Notes: a model not told the origin generated them from the letters alone. A stretch of 64,000 nt of DNA from JAYYZW01 sp965217605 (GCA_965217605.1 CBDCJB010000003.1:124001-188000), one strand, 5' to 3'; positions 8,629 through 15,929 are shown, counted from the first letter of the stretch. Program-made: numbers and translations.

Positions 8629-9470
8629 GTGGCGGCGCTGCGGCGACTGTGAGCATATTGCGCTTGCAGTTCGCGTATCGCGTTGACTTCGCGTAGTAAT
8701 TCCGGCAACCGCGGAATGTTCTCATCGCGTTCGAGCAGCGTCGGAAACACCCCGAACGTTTGATAGGCGAACTCCAATAACGACCAGACGGGATCGATCA
8801 CTGCAGCACCGTGCGTATCGACGATCAAATCGTCGGCCTCATACGCATGACCCGCCATATGCGCATACGCGATTCGGTGAGGCGGCAGGCTTGCGAGGAA
8901 CGCCTTGGCGTCATACTGATGGTTGACGCTGTTGACGTAGGTATTGTTTATGTCCAGCAGCAAGTCGCAATCCGCTTCGTCGAGAACCGCATTTATGAAA
9001 ACGATCTCGTCGATTTCCTCGGATAACTTGAGGTAATAGGATGCGTTCTCGACGGCTATGCGTCGCTCGAGTTGTTCTTGAACCTGGCGGATCCTCGCGG
9101 CAACGTGAAAAACCGCGGCGTCGGTAAACGGTATGGGTAGCAGTTCGTAAAGCTGTCCATGGTCCGCACAGAAGGCAAGATGATCACCGTAGATCACGGT
9201 TTCGTGGCGATCGAGGAATCCTTTGAGGCGCTCGAGAAATGCGGTGTCCAGCGGATCCGGGCCGCCGAGATCGAGCAGTAGGCCGTGGCACACGAGCGGT
9301 CGCTCGCCCGTAACCCTATCGAGCGCTTCGCCCAGGCGACCGCCTATACCGAGCCAGTTCTCGGGCGCAATCTCGAAAAAATCGATAGTTTCTGAAATGT
9401 GCGCGGCCAGCGGACCCAAATGTGGCCGCCGCAGTCCGAGCCCGGCGCCGTTAACTGCGTATTCACGCAC
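8625..9470 (-). CDS. DUF692 multinuclear iron enzyme (HvfB/BufB/MbnB-type)
   Basis: A TIM-barrel DUF692 protein of about 281 residues. Relatives MbnB and TglH use two or three iron ions to modify cysteines of ribosomal peptides. All family blocks are present: GAGLGLRR, FFEIAPENWLG, CHG (His62), YGDH (His97), ENAS (Glu141), DINNTYVNSVNH (Asp173, His184), AHMAGH (His204), DTHG (Asp218, His220) and LLERD. These include the expected metal ligands, so it should be active. I use GTG 9470. An ATG at 9548 is also open, but it would overlap the precursor gene by 52 bp, and homologues start just before GAGLGLRR. The substrate is most likely the adjacent precursor. Confidence 0.9.
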   Translation of the reverse strand: MREYAVNGAGLGLRRPHLGPLAAHISETIDFFEIAPENWLGIGGRLGEALDRVTGERPLVCHGLLLDLGGPDPLDTAFLERLKGFLDRHETVIYGDHLAFCADHGQLYELLPIPFTDAAVFHVAARIRQVQEQLERRIAVENASYYLKLSEEIDEIVFINAVLDEADCDLLLDINNTYVNSVNHQYDAKAFLASLPPHRIAYAHMAGHAYEADDLIVDTHGAAVIDPVWSLLEFAYQTFGVFPTLLERDENIPRLPELLREVNAIRELQAQYAHSRRSAAT

Positions 9471-9496
9471 CGATAGGGAATTGGTCCTCTCGGCAG

Positions 9497-9808
9497 CTAT
9501 TCTTGCAGGTGCTTCATCGAGCACGCTTCGTTGGCAAACGTTCCGCACACGGCCGGATCTTTCTCGCCGGTCCCGAGCTTGCCGCCGGCGTACTTCGCCT
9601 GCTGGTCACCGCCATACTCAAATCCGGTTTCGTCATCGATCGTGACCTCGTTGCCCTGCATGTCGGTCGCTTCACCGGCAACGTTTATGCCCTCCCCGAA
9701 TTCCACCATTTGAAACGGGTTTTCGAATGCATTCGAGGGTGCAGCCAGCGCCAGCGCGATACTGGAACCGAGCGCTGCGGCGATGGGCTTCAGGTTATTT
9801 TTCTTCAC
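9497..9808 (-). CDS. atypical HvfA/bufferin-like exported precursor peptide
   Basis: A 103-residue protein, first in the operon with the DUF692 and DUF2063 genes. The start is GTG 9808, with GAGGAG nine bases upstream. The N-terminus KKNNLKPIAAALGSSIALA is a signal peptide ending near SNAFENPFQM. That whole block resembles HvfA-type precursors, which read KKN-LKP-AAALG and then NPF-M. Such precursors normally carry repeated EGKCG units; here there are none. The mature part is acidic and glycine-rich, with only two cysteines, Cys88 and Cys96 (C-x7-C), near the C-terminus. I infer that these are the modification sites. Function may be metal binding or a secreted signal. The family assignment rests mainly on the leader and on context. 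Confidence 0.72.
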   Translation of the reverse strand: MKKNNLKPIAAALGSSIALALAAPSNAFENPFQMVEFGEGINVAGEATDMQGNEVTIDDETGFEYGGDQQAKYAGGKLGTGEKDPAVCGTFANEACSMKHLQE

Positions 9809-9897
9809 GTGAGTTTTCTCCTCACCGATACGCAGCGCAGTCAATGTGCCCCCGGGGCGCCAGAGCGGGTATCGGTCGGGGTATTATTACGCGGACC

Positions 9898-10062
9898 CTA
9901 GTGTGCTGTCCCGCAATAATGTTACATAATTCGCTGGTCTTTTTTGTCCCTGGCGGCGTTGCTCCTCCTTGTGTAGAGCCCGCACATAAGCGTCGTCGCG
10001 CCTTGCCAGGAACAAAAAATCCGGCGCGACTCACCTAACATTATTGCGGGACAGCACACTAG
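9898..10062. mobile_element. MITE-like element, family A copy 1
   Basis: A 165-bp element bounded by CTAG. Its terminal inverted repeats are perfect over 27 bp and begin CTAGTGTGCTGTCCCGCAAT. Its centre (about 9950-10010) is nearly the same as the centre of the 165-bp copy at 21954-22118. It encodes no transposase, so it must have been moved in trans. It lies between the precursor operon and its upstream terminator-like hairpin, and may have displaced native promoter sequence. Confidence 0.85.
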
Positions 10063-10089
10063 CCGAGGTGAACGGTTGCCGTGCGAAGC

Positions 10090-10124
10090 AAAAAAAAACC
10101 CCGCTGTGGCAAAACGCCGCGGGG
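10090..10124 (-). terminator. minus-strand rho-independent terminator
   Basis: Read on the minus strand, CCCCGC and GCGGGG enclose a short inner stem and are followed by nine T residues (A run at 10090-10098). No minus-strand gene lies to its right; the Sel1 gene runs the other way. It may end a short antisense RNA, or it may be the remains of a leader or attenuator of the precursor operon, from which it is now separated by the MITE. Confidence 0.65.
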
Positions 10125-10235
10125 CAACGCAAACAAAGCGTAACGCTATCGCTACGCGCGCCATAGTAGCGCTTGGACACGGCGCCACCTTGGGAATTTT
10201 TCCTAAACATATTGCGCCAGCAGCGCGAAATTCCA

Positions 10236-11264
10236 ATGCAGTATAACATCCTGATCAGGCTCACTTTATTGGTCTTGATGCCGCAAATTGCGGCGGCCGA
10301 TACGGGCGGCGAGGCTTTTCGGCGCGGGGATTTCGACACCGCCGTCCGGCTCTTCACGACCAAGGCAGACAACGGTGATGCGATCGCCCAAAACAACCTC
10401 GGCGTGATGTATCTGAAAGGCCGCGGTGTAGCCATCGATTACGACAAAGCGCGGGGATTTTTCGAGGCGTCTGCCGAGCGGGGGCTGGCCGGCGCCATGT
10501 TCAATCTGGGGACGATGCGCCTGCGCGGCTACGGCGGGGATGTCGATTACGAAGCTGCTTCTCATTGGTTCCGCCAGAGTGCCGCGCTCGGGGATCGCGA
10601 AGCACAGTTTTTTCTGGGCTTGATGTATTACAAAGGACAGGGCGTCATGAGTGACCCGCCCCAAGCTCGCGAATGGTTTCTGCGAGCAGCCGAAAGTGGC
10701 CTGGCAGCGGCCCAGTTCAACCTCGCGATGATGATGCTCGATGATGACGAAAGCGTCTATGAAGACGAAGCGCTTCGATGGCTCAATGCGGCTGCCGTGC
10801 AAGGCCACGAGCTAGCGCAATTACAAATCGCGAAAGTGCATCTGGCGCACGTAGACGATCCCGATCGAGCGGCGATCGCATTCAGAACAATGGGCGAGCT
10901 TGCAAATGCCGGTGAGCCGGAAGCGCAGATGCAACTTGGTCTGATGTATACCTTCGGACATGGTACTGCCGTCAATCACGAGGAAGGCCGCTTTTGGTTG
11001 AGGCAATCGGCATTGCAGGGACTCACTGCCGCGCAGATCAATCTCGCGTCGTTATATGTGGAGGGTATTGGTACGAAGCCGGATCTCGTCAAAGCTTATG
11101 CCTGGCTGGCGCTGGGCGCTGAGAATAGCGCTATGGCATCCGAGGCGCTGGCGGGCTTGCGCCAGAGAATTAAGACCGAAGACCGGGAATTGGCGGAAGC
11201 AATGCTCGTTGAGCTTCGACGCAAGGCGCTCCGAACGCCGCCAAACGAGGCAATTGAGCGTTAG
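10236..11264 (+). CDS. secreted Sel1-repeat (SEL1-like TPR) protein
   Basis: A 342-residue periplasmic or exported repeat protein. ATG 10236 gives a clean signal peptide (MQYNILIRLTLLVLMPQIAAA) ending before DTGGEAF. The open frame reaches back to 10173, but that part is not signal-like. About seven Sel1 repeats of 36 residues follow, each with the pattern A-Q-x-x-L-G-x-M-Y-x-x-G-x-G-V and A-x-x-W-F-x-x-A-A-x-x-G. Sel1 proteins act as protein-interaction scaffolds, and bacterial ones occur in envelope stress, exopolysaccharide control and virulence. No enzymatic domain is seen. It is followed after 93 bp by the small cysteine-rich peptide gene on the same strand. Confidence 0.88.
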   Translation: MQYNILIRLTLLVLMPQIAAADTGGEAFRRGDFDTAVRLFTTKADNGDAIAQNNLGVMYLKGRGVAIDYDKARGFFEASAERGLAGAMFNLGTMRLRGYGGDVDYEAASHWFRQSAALGDREAQFFLGLMYYKGQGVMSDPPQAREWFLRAAESGLAAAQFNLAMMMLDDDESVYEDEALRWLNAAAVQGHELAQLQIAKVHLAHVDDPDRAAIAFRTMGELANAGEPEAQMQLGLMYTFGHGTAVNHEEGRFWLRQSALQGLTAAQINLASLYVEGIGTKPDLVKAYAWLALGAENSAMASEALAGLRQRIKTEDRELAEAMLVELRRKALRTPPNEAIER

Positions 11265-11357
11265 CTCGATAGCGGATCGTGCACTTGATTCATATTTGGT
11301 TCATCCTTTATCTGCAGAATGTATCTTGACAACCCTTGTTTCCAGTTGGATTGCAAC

Positions 11358-11642
11358 ATGCACACGCACACACCTTGTTTCCGTTTGAGCGCTTTTCGGC
11401 TCGGCGTATGGCTGATATTTGCGGTCTTCATTGCGGGCCAATATGGCCAGGCAATAGCGGCCGACGACGCGACGCCGAGAACTTCACAAGAAGAACGTCA
11501 GGAAATTGTGACTGAATCCAAGGACAAAGGTACGACGTGTGTACATGGATGCATGAGGTGGGGCAAGTTCTGCAATGTCGATCCTCGAGGTGTATACAAA
11601 TGCCGACGCCGCTGTGAAAAGTTTGGCGAAATTTGCGAGTGA
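11358..11642 (+). CDS. small secreted six-cysteine peptide
   Basis: A 94-residue precursor. ATG 11358 (MHTHTPCFRLSAF) gives a signal peptide with core LGVWLIFAVFIAGQ and a likely cleavage after AIA. The mature peptide of about 60 residues begins acidic and polar (ADDATPRTSQEERQ). It ends in a basic domain with six cysteines spaced C-x3-C-x6-C-x9-C-x3-C-x6-C, a tandem of the same C-x3-C-x6-C unit. The cysteine count and export suggest three disulfides. I recognise no family. The twin C-x3-C arrangement resembles alpha-hairpinin folds, but that is analogy only. Its stop overlaps the GTG of the next gene (GTGA), so the two are likely coupled. Confidence 0.7.
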   Translation: MHTHTPCFRLSAFRLGVWLIFAVFIAGQYGQAIAADDATPRTSQEERQEIVTESKDKGTTCVHGCMRWGKFCNVDPRGVYKCRRRCEKFGEICE

Positions 11643-12313
11643 TTGGGCCGACACAGATACATCTGGACTGGAATACCGTTGAATATGCCGTCCTCGATAT
11701 GGACGGCACCTTGCTCGATCTTTATTTCGACGATCAAGTCTGGAACACCTTGCTACCAAGACGATACGGCGAAGTACACGCCACAGACGAGGCCCGTGCG
11801 CGCGATGAGATAGATGCCCGCATGGTTACGCGGCGTGGCACCTTGATCTGGTACTGCCTCGATCACTGGAGCCGGTCGTTCGCGATTAACATCAACTCGC
11901 TTGAAGCTGAATTAGAATCGTTCATCTGCGTCAGGCCCGAAGCACAAGCTTTTCTCGAATTTCTCGTCGGCCGTGGCGTATATTCGGTCCTGGCGACAAA
12001 CGCACATCCGAAAAGCCTCGCGCGTAAGCTTCGACAAACCGGCATCGGCTCTTATTTCGAAGATATCGTCAGTTCACACGATCTCGGTGTGGCGAAAGAA
12101 CGTACGGCGTTTTGGCGTGAACTGGAAACGCGCGCGGGAATCGTTGCCGCACGAACGATAGTCGTCGACGACAATCACGACGTATTGCGCGCGGCGCGCG
12201 AATACGGAATTGACCGCGTCTACGGCATATTGCAGCCAAACAGCCGAAAGGCTCCAATCCCCGCATCGGAATTCACCAGCTTGGCCTCGTTTAGCGAGCT
12301 AACAGGCTGTTGA
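11639..12313 (+). CDS. yrfG: HAD-family GMP/IMP nucleotidase, YrfG-like
   Basis: A 224-residue haloacid-dehalogenase hydrolase. Motif I is LDMDGTLLDL near residues 20-29, with both catalytic Asp residues. The substrate-cap segment WYCLDHWS and motif II LATNAHPKSLA follow. Motif III is the Lys in VAKE, and motif IV is VVDDN. The WYCLDYW-like cap and TNAHP motif are those of E. coli YrfG, which dephosphorylates GMP and IMP. The start is GTG 11639, overlapping the stop of the cysteine-rich peptide gene. The stop codon lies inside the palindrome at 12305-12334. Convergent with trmB. Confidence 0.85.
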   Translation: MIGPTQIHLDWNTVEYAVLDMDGTLLDLYFDDQVWNTLLPRRYGEVHATDEARARDEIDARMVTRRGTLIWYCLDHWSRSFAININSLEAELESFICVRPEAQAFLEFLVGRGVYSVLATNAHPKSLARKLRQTGIGSYFEDIVSSHDLGVAKERTAFWRELETRAGIVAARTIVVDDNHDVLRAAREYGIDRVYGILQPNSRKAPIPASEFTSLASFSELTGC

Positions 12314-12334
12314 AAAACTTGTTTTTCAACAAGC
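12305..12334. repeat. AT-rich palindrome between convergent genes
   Basis: GGCTGTTGAAAAAC, then TT, then GTTTTTCAACAAGCC makes a long near-perfect hairpin with T runs on both strands. It contains the stop codon of the yrfG-like gene and lies 23 bp from the trmB stop, so it probably terminates transcription from both sides. Confidence 0.65.
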
Positions 12335-12356
12335 CGACGATCCCGGCATATTGAGT

Positions 12357-13046
12357 TCAATTTGACGCGGTGGCCAGCGCGAGCTCATAAACCCGCCGCT
12401 GGTCGTTATTCGCCCGCTGTTCGAACCGAGTAACCGATCGACAGTGGGGTCGCAGCGCGAAACGGTCAGGGCCGGCGAGATTCAACCAGCGTCGCGATCG
12501 TTCGATCGCATCCAGAACCGATTCCGCATAACCCGCATCGTCGGTCGCAAAATATAGTCGTCCCGAAGCTTTGAGCCTTTCGGCGAGCAGATCGAGCATC
12601 GGTTCCTGCACGAGACGCCTTTTGTGGTGGCGCTTTTTCGGCCACGGATCGGGAAAGAAGATGTAAATGCCGTCGAGGGAAGCAGGCGCCATAGCTGGCA
12701 AAAGATCAACGGCATCGGATTCAATCAGGCGCACGTTGTCCAACTGCTCGTCCCGTATTCTGAGTAAGGCATGTCCGAGCCCCGGCCGATGTACCTCGCA
12801 TCCGAGATAATTGTTCTGGGGAGCCGCGATTGCCATCGCGAGCAGATTCTCCCCGTCACCGATACCGATCTCCAGATGCAGCGGAGCGATGCGCTCAAAA
12901 ACCCGGAGAGGAACCGTGCTCAAGTTTTCGAGCTCGATTCCATAGGTAGGCCACAGTTCTTTGAGGGCCGCCGATTGACCGCGCGTGATCCGGCCTTCGC
13001 GGATCACGTAGCTGCGGATCTTTCTCGTGCGGCTGGACTGCGGCAT
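12357..13046 (-). CDS. trmB: tRNA (guanine-N7)-methyltransferase
   Basis: TrmB of 229 residues, which methylates G46 in the variable loop of tRNAs using S-adenosylmethionine. The SAM-binding loop reads LEIGIGDGENLL. The signature FFPDPWPKKRHHKRR near residues 130-144 is diagnostic. The C-terminal part, with YFATDDAGYAESVL and SVTRFEQRA, also fits TrmB. It is last in the run of minus-strand genes beginning with the receiver protein at 15476, 29 bp after thiG. The usual partner in E. coli (mutY region) is not here. Confidence 0.95.
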   Translation of the reverse strand: MPQSSRTRKIRSYVIREGRITRGQSAALKELWPTYGIELENLSTVPLRVFERIAPLHLEIGIGDGENLLAMAIAAPQNNYLGCEVHRPGLGHALLRIRDEQLDNVRLIESDAVDLLPAMAPASLDGIYIFFPDPWPKKRHHKRRLVQEPMLDLLAERLKASGRLYFATDDAGYAESVLDAIERSRRWLNLAGPDRFALRPHCRSVTRFEQRANNDQRRVYELALATASN

Positions 13047-13075
13047 CGCCGCTTCGGCGTTTCGTTGCGGCGGGC

Positions 13076-13888
13076 TCAGGGGAGAAGTGTACCGTCGATA
13101 GGAGAAGAGGCCGAGGCATAAGCCCTTCGCGGCATGCGGCCGGCGATAAACGCTTCGCGTCCTGCCTCCACAGCTTTACGCATCGCCGATGCCATCAGCA
13201 CCGGGTGCCTGGCCTGTGCGATCGCGGTATTCATCAACACTGCATCGCATCCCAGTTCCATGGCAACGCTTGCTTCGGACGCCGTACCTACCCCTGCGTC
13301 GACGATGATCGGAACGCCGGCATTCTCGACGATAGTGCGAATTGTGTAACGATTCTGTATACCGAGGCCCGAACCAATCGGCGCAGCGAGCGGCATTACC
13401 GCCGCGCATCCGATGGCTTCGAGCTCGAGCGCCACGATGGGATCATCGTTGGTGTACACCATCACGGAAAATCCGTCTTCACACAACGTGCGCGCCGCAG
13501 CCAAGGTTTCCACGACGTTGGGGTAAAGCGTTTTTTCATCACCCAGCACTTCGAGTTTCACGAGCTCATGGCCGTCGAGGAGTTCGCGTGCAAGACGACA
13601 GGTCCGTACGGCTGAAGCTGCGTCAAAGCATCCGGCGGTGTTCGGTAGAATGGTATATCGATCGGGCGAGATCACATCGAGGAGATTGGGTTCACCCGGT
13701 GTTTGCCCCAGGTTGGTGCGGCGCACCGCGACCGTAACCATTTCGGCGCCGCTGGCCTCAATCGCTTTCGCGGTTTCGTCAAAATCCCGATACTTTCCGG
13801 TACCGACGAGCAAGCGTGAGCGGAATTCGCGCCCCGCGACATGGAGGAGATCGGGTTCGTCCGCGGTGATGGGCTGCGTATTGGTCAT
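13076..13888 (-). CDS. thiG: thiazole synthase
   Basis: ThiG of 270 residues. It builds the thiazole ring of thiamine from deoxyxylulose phosphate, dehydroglycine or iminoglycine, and sulfur carried on ThiS thiocarboxylate. The Schiff-base Lys lies in LVKLEVLGD. The phosphate-binding ends VIVDAGVGTASEASVAMELG and AVLMNTAIAQA are intact. The N-terminus has FRSRLLVGTGKY. It follows thiS by 43 bp. No TPP riboswitch is seen upstream of this pair; expression presumably comes from further upstream. Confidence 0.96.
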   Translation of the reverse strand: MTNTQPITADEPDLLHVAGREFRSRLLVGTGKYRDFDETAKAIEASGAEMVTVAVRRTNLGQTPGEPNLLDVISPDRYTILPNTAGCFDAASAVRTCRLARELLDGHELVKLEVLGDEKTLYPNVVETLAAARTLCEDGFSVMVYTNDDPIVALELEAIGCAAVMPLAAPIGSGLGIQNRYTIRTIVENAGVPIIVDAGVGTASEASVAMELGCDAVLMNTAIAQARHPVLMASAMRKAVEAGREAFIAGRMPRRAYASASSPIDGTLLP

Positions 13889-13931
13889 CTATTCTGGACT
13901 AACGGCGTAACGGGATTATACCCGAGCCCGC

Positions 13932-14192
13932 TTATCCGCCGCCGATCGCCGCTACGATTTCAATGACGTCGCCCGACCCGATCAATCGGCTGGGGTGTTC
14001 GCTTCGCGGCACGATTTCGCCGTTTATTTCAACGGCGTAACGGCCCTTCACCGCCATTTGCTTGATCAGATCATCGATGCGAAATGACGCGGGAAGCTCG
14101 ACCACCCGGCCGTTCACCGTTACGGATTTGCGGGACAGGGCACTAGCGCGTACGTGGGAACTCACGATCGAGCCGGATTCAGATGTCGACAA
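13932..14192 (-). CDS. thiS: sulfur carrier protein ThiS with atypical N-terminal extension
   Basis: ThiS is a ubiquitin-like carrier that bears sulfur as a C-terminal thiocarboxylate for thiazole formation. The body from VTVNGRVVELPAS to the terminal Gly-Gly (here AAIGGG) is normal, about 63 residues. About 23 extra residues precede it. Residues 15-22 of this extension (RASALSRK) are encoded by DNA that matches a MITE family A terminal repeat (14126-14146) at 20 of 21 bases. The ATG at 14192 overlaps the end of the hydrolase gene by 14 bp. An internal GTG at VNGR is a less likely start. It is coupled to the upstream genes and followed by thiG. Confidence 0.9.
   Translation of the reverse strand: MSTSESGSIVSSHVRASALSRKSVTVNGRVVELPASFRIDDLIKQMAVKGRYAVEINGEIVPRSEHPSRLIGSGDVIEIVAAIGGG
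14126..14146. repeat. solitary MITE family A terminal repeat inside thiS
   Basis: The 21 bases ending in GGGACAGGGCACTAG differ at one position from the right end of the full MITE at 21954-22118. No second end or element body is present nearby, so this is a remnant. It lies wholly within the N-terminal codons of thiS and keeps the frame open. Confidence 0.75.
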
Positions 14193-15087
14193 TCATGCCC
14201 TCACGAGCGACGAGGCACTCCATATCCGATCCCCGCTCGCGGATGATCTGTAAGCTGTCCCGGTGGATCGATTCTACGCGATCATCGTTGTAGGTGGGAT
14301 CGTGATGGTAGAGATAGAGGCACGCGACACCAGCGTCGATCGCCAGGTTGACGGTATCGACGTAGCAAGAATGGCCCCACCCGCGCTTTTTATCGTAATC
14401 GAATGGCGTGTACTGGGCGTCGTGTATCAGTATATCCACGCCTTCGATCGCCGAGACTTCCGCGCTACGCTGTTCGGACACCATTCGATCGAGGAGCTCG
14501 TGTTCGTCTTCGTCAAACTCGTGGAGGCGTTTTGCAATTGACGTCTTCAAAAAGTGGACTTCGTTATCAGACACGTAAACCACATTCTTTCCAGCCACCT
14601 CGATCCGGTACCCATAGGTTAGGCCCGGGTGGTGTACGTTGTGATAGGTGACGTCGATCGGTCCGTGTGATACGCCGTCGGTATTGGGTTCGAGATATTC
14701 GATATCAGCCATCCACGTCTCGGTCTCGACCGGAAAGTAGGGCGCCTTCATTTGGTCGGACAGACGTTGTTCGATATCGCTCGCGCTATCGCCAGGACCG
14801 AAAAATTTGATCTTCCAATCAGGCGAAAACGCCGGCTGAAAAAAAGGCAGCCCGCAAATGTGATCCCAATGGTAGTGGGTGAATACGACCATCATTTCGG
14901 ACAGATCGCCATCGCGCATCATCTGTTCGCCGAGCGAAATAATGCCGGTGCCACCGTCACAAACCAGCAGGCTGTCACCAGTGCGTATTTCAACGCAGGA
15001 TGTGTTGCCGCCGACGCCCAGATGTGACTTGTGAGGGGCGGCGTAAGATCCTCGAACGCCCCAAAAACGTATATAGCTGCTGCTCAT
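14179..15087 (-). CDS. metallo-beta-lactamase-fold hydrolase
   Basis: A 302-residue MBL-fold protein of the phosphodiesterase or RNase Z-like type. The metal motif is THYHWDH near residues 90-96, followed by HHPG, SDNE, IHDAQYTPFDYD, a conserved GWGH and YHHDP, which complete the binuclear zinc site. The N-terminus IRFWGVRGS is typical of this subgroup, which includes proteins annotated as cyclic-nucleotide phosphodiesterase-like. It overlaps the upstream receiver gene (ATGA), so the pair is translationally coupled. This suggests that the receiver domain controls or partners the enzyme. Substrate unknown. Confidence 0.85.
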   Translation of the reverse strand: MSSSYIRFWGVRGSYAAPHKSHLGVGGNTSCVEIRTGDSLLVCDGGTGIISLGEQMMRDGDLSEMMVVFTHYHWDHICGLPFFQPAFSPDWKIKFFGPGDSASDIEQRLSDQMKAPYFPVETETWMADIEYLEPNTDGVSHGPIDVTYHNVHHPGLTYGYRIEVAGKNVVYVSDNEVHFLKTSIAKRLHEFDEDEHELLDRMVSEQRSAEVSAIEGVDILIHDAQYTPFDYDKKRGWGHSCYVDTVNLAIDAGVACLYLYHHDPTYNDDRVESIHRDSLQIIRERGSDMECLVAREGMIVDI

Positions 15088-15476
15088 ACGTTGGCGTTGC
15101 CGGTGCCTACGTATTTATCTATCAGCGATCGGATCGCCTTCTTCGAGATGGGCTTAGCCACGAACTCCAGGACCCCAAGCTCTTTAGCGGTGGTTCGGTC
15201 CTGCGCATAGTCTTTGGAGCTAATCATGACCGTGGGCGTATCGGCGTGCAGTTCGTGGCTCCGGAGTTCCTTGAGGAACGTGAAACCGTCCTTGTTGGGC
15301 ATGATGATATTTAGAAACAACAAGTTGGGCTGTTGCGTGTCGAGGAAACCCAGAGAATCGTCAGCCGATTCGTAGGCGTGAAACTCAACGTCTGCTTCTT
15401 GTGCGACCTGCTCAAAGAACGTCCGCATAGCGGTGCTATCGTCGACGAGAACGATTGTCGGTTTGCCTGTTTGCAT
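15084..15476 (-). CDS. single-domain response regulator lacking the phosphoacceptor Asp
   Basis: A stand-alone CheY-like receiver of 130 residues. The acidic pair Asp12-Asp13 (VLVDDS), Ser86 or Ser87 after beta4 (VMISS) and Lys108 (VAKP) are all conserved. The phosphoacceptor position is Asn56 (LLFLNIIMP) instead of Asp. The codon is AAT, so one base change from GAT or GAC plus drift would explain it. Such pseudo-receivers act by other means, for example ligand binding or constitutive interaction. No output domain is present; the coupled MBL hydrolase is the obvious candidate output. Confidence 0.88.
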   Translation of the reverse strand: MQTGKPTIVLVDDSTAMRTFFEQVAQEADVEFHAYESADDSLGFLDTQQPNLLFLNIIMPNKDGFTFLKELRSHELHADTPTVMISSKDYAQDRTTAKELGVLEFVAKPISKKAIRSLIDKYVGTGNANV

Positions 15477-15855
15477 TCGCTCTTGATACCCGAGTCCCCG
15501 CGTGCGGTCGGCTGAGCGCTTATGCTCGGCCTTAGGCTTTTATCCTAACCTCATGAGATCAGGCCTATTATAGACAAGGATTCTGCGATATCCCTTGCTC
15601 TGGGACAAGCTCAATTTAAAATTGTGTCGCCTCGGAGCCATGATACCCCACCGCAGAGCGTAAAAATATGCCGGTTCCGGGCCACACTCGGCGTGCCGGC
15701 CGGTGCTCGAGGACCCTGCTTTAAAGGCGCGTTGACTGCGATTGTCTAGACAATAGAATCGAGTTTGGTACGCGATCGGTTCAACGGTCGAAGCGCCGGG
15801 GCGCGTAACCCGATTACGTCTAGTGATGGGGAACGCCCGGCGATGCAACGTCACA
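15477..15855. other. intergenic stretch upstream of tRNA-Gly
   Basis: These 379 bases carry the upstream region of the receiver gene on the minus strand and, from 15732, a plus-strand promoter directed to the tRNA. No ORF with coding features is visible. Confidence 0.5.
15732..15759 (+). promoter_or_regulatory. sigma70 promoter upstream of tRNA-Gly
   Basis: TTGACT (15732-15737) and TAGAAT (15754-15759) are separated by 16 bp. The tRNA begins about 90 bp after the predicted start, so a 5' leader would need to be processed by RNase P. The downstream HD-domain gene may be part of the same transcript. Confidence 0.6.
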
Positions 15856-15929
15856 GCGGGTGTAGTTCAATGGTAGAACATCAGCTTCCCAAGCTGAGAA
15901 CGTGGGTTCGATTCCCATCACCCGCTCCA
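15856..15929 (+). tRNA. tRNA-Gly (anticodon CCC)
   Basis: A full cloverleaf of 74 nt. The acceptor GCGGGTG pairs with the strand before CTCCA. The D arm is GTTCAATGGTAGAAC, the anticodon stem is TCAGC/GCTGA with loop TTCCCAA (anticodon CCC), and the T arm has GGTTCGATTCCC. The terminal CCA is encoded. It decodes GGG glycine codons. Confidence 0.96.

Larger units (their letters stand above)
9809..10235. other. gene-free stretch with MITE-like element and minus-strand terminator
   Basis: This stretch separates the divergent precursor operon and Sel1-repeat gene. It holds the ribosome site of the precursor gene, the MITE-like element at 9898-10062, a minus-strand terminator at 10090-10124, and a short hairpin of GCGTA with TACGC at 10138-10157. 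No protein gene is supported; open frames running through the MITE are chance. Confidence 0.6.

Noticed and set aside
9471..9548. DUF692 start at ATG 9548
   Set aside because: It would overlap the precursor gene by 52 bp and add 26 residues not seen in the family; GTG 9470 is preferred, although 9548 is not excluded.
9898..10062. reading the 165-bp element as a CRISPR repeat or phage att site
   Set aside because: There is no array of spaced repeats and no integrase. Perfect inverted ends and a second same-length copy fit a MITE.
13889..14192. possible TPP riboswitch ahead of the thi genes
   Set aside because: thiS overlaps the upstream hydrolase gene and the thiS-thiG gap is only 43 bp; no thi-box sequence was seen.
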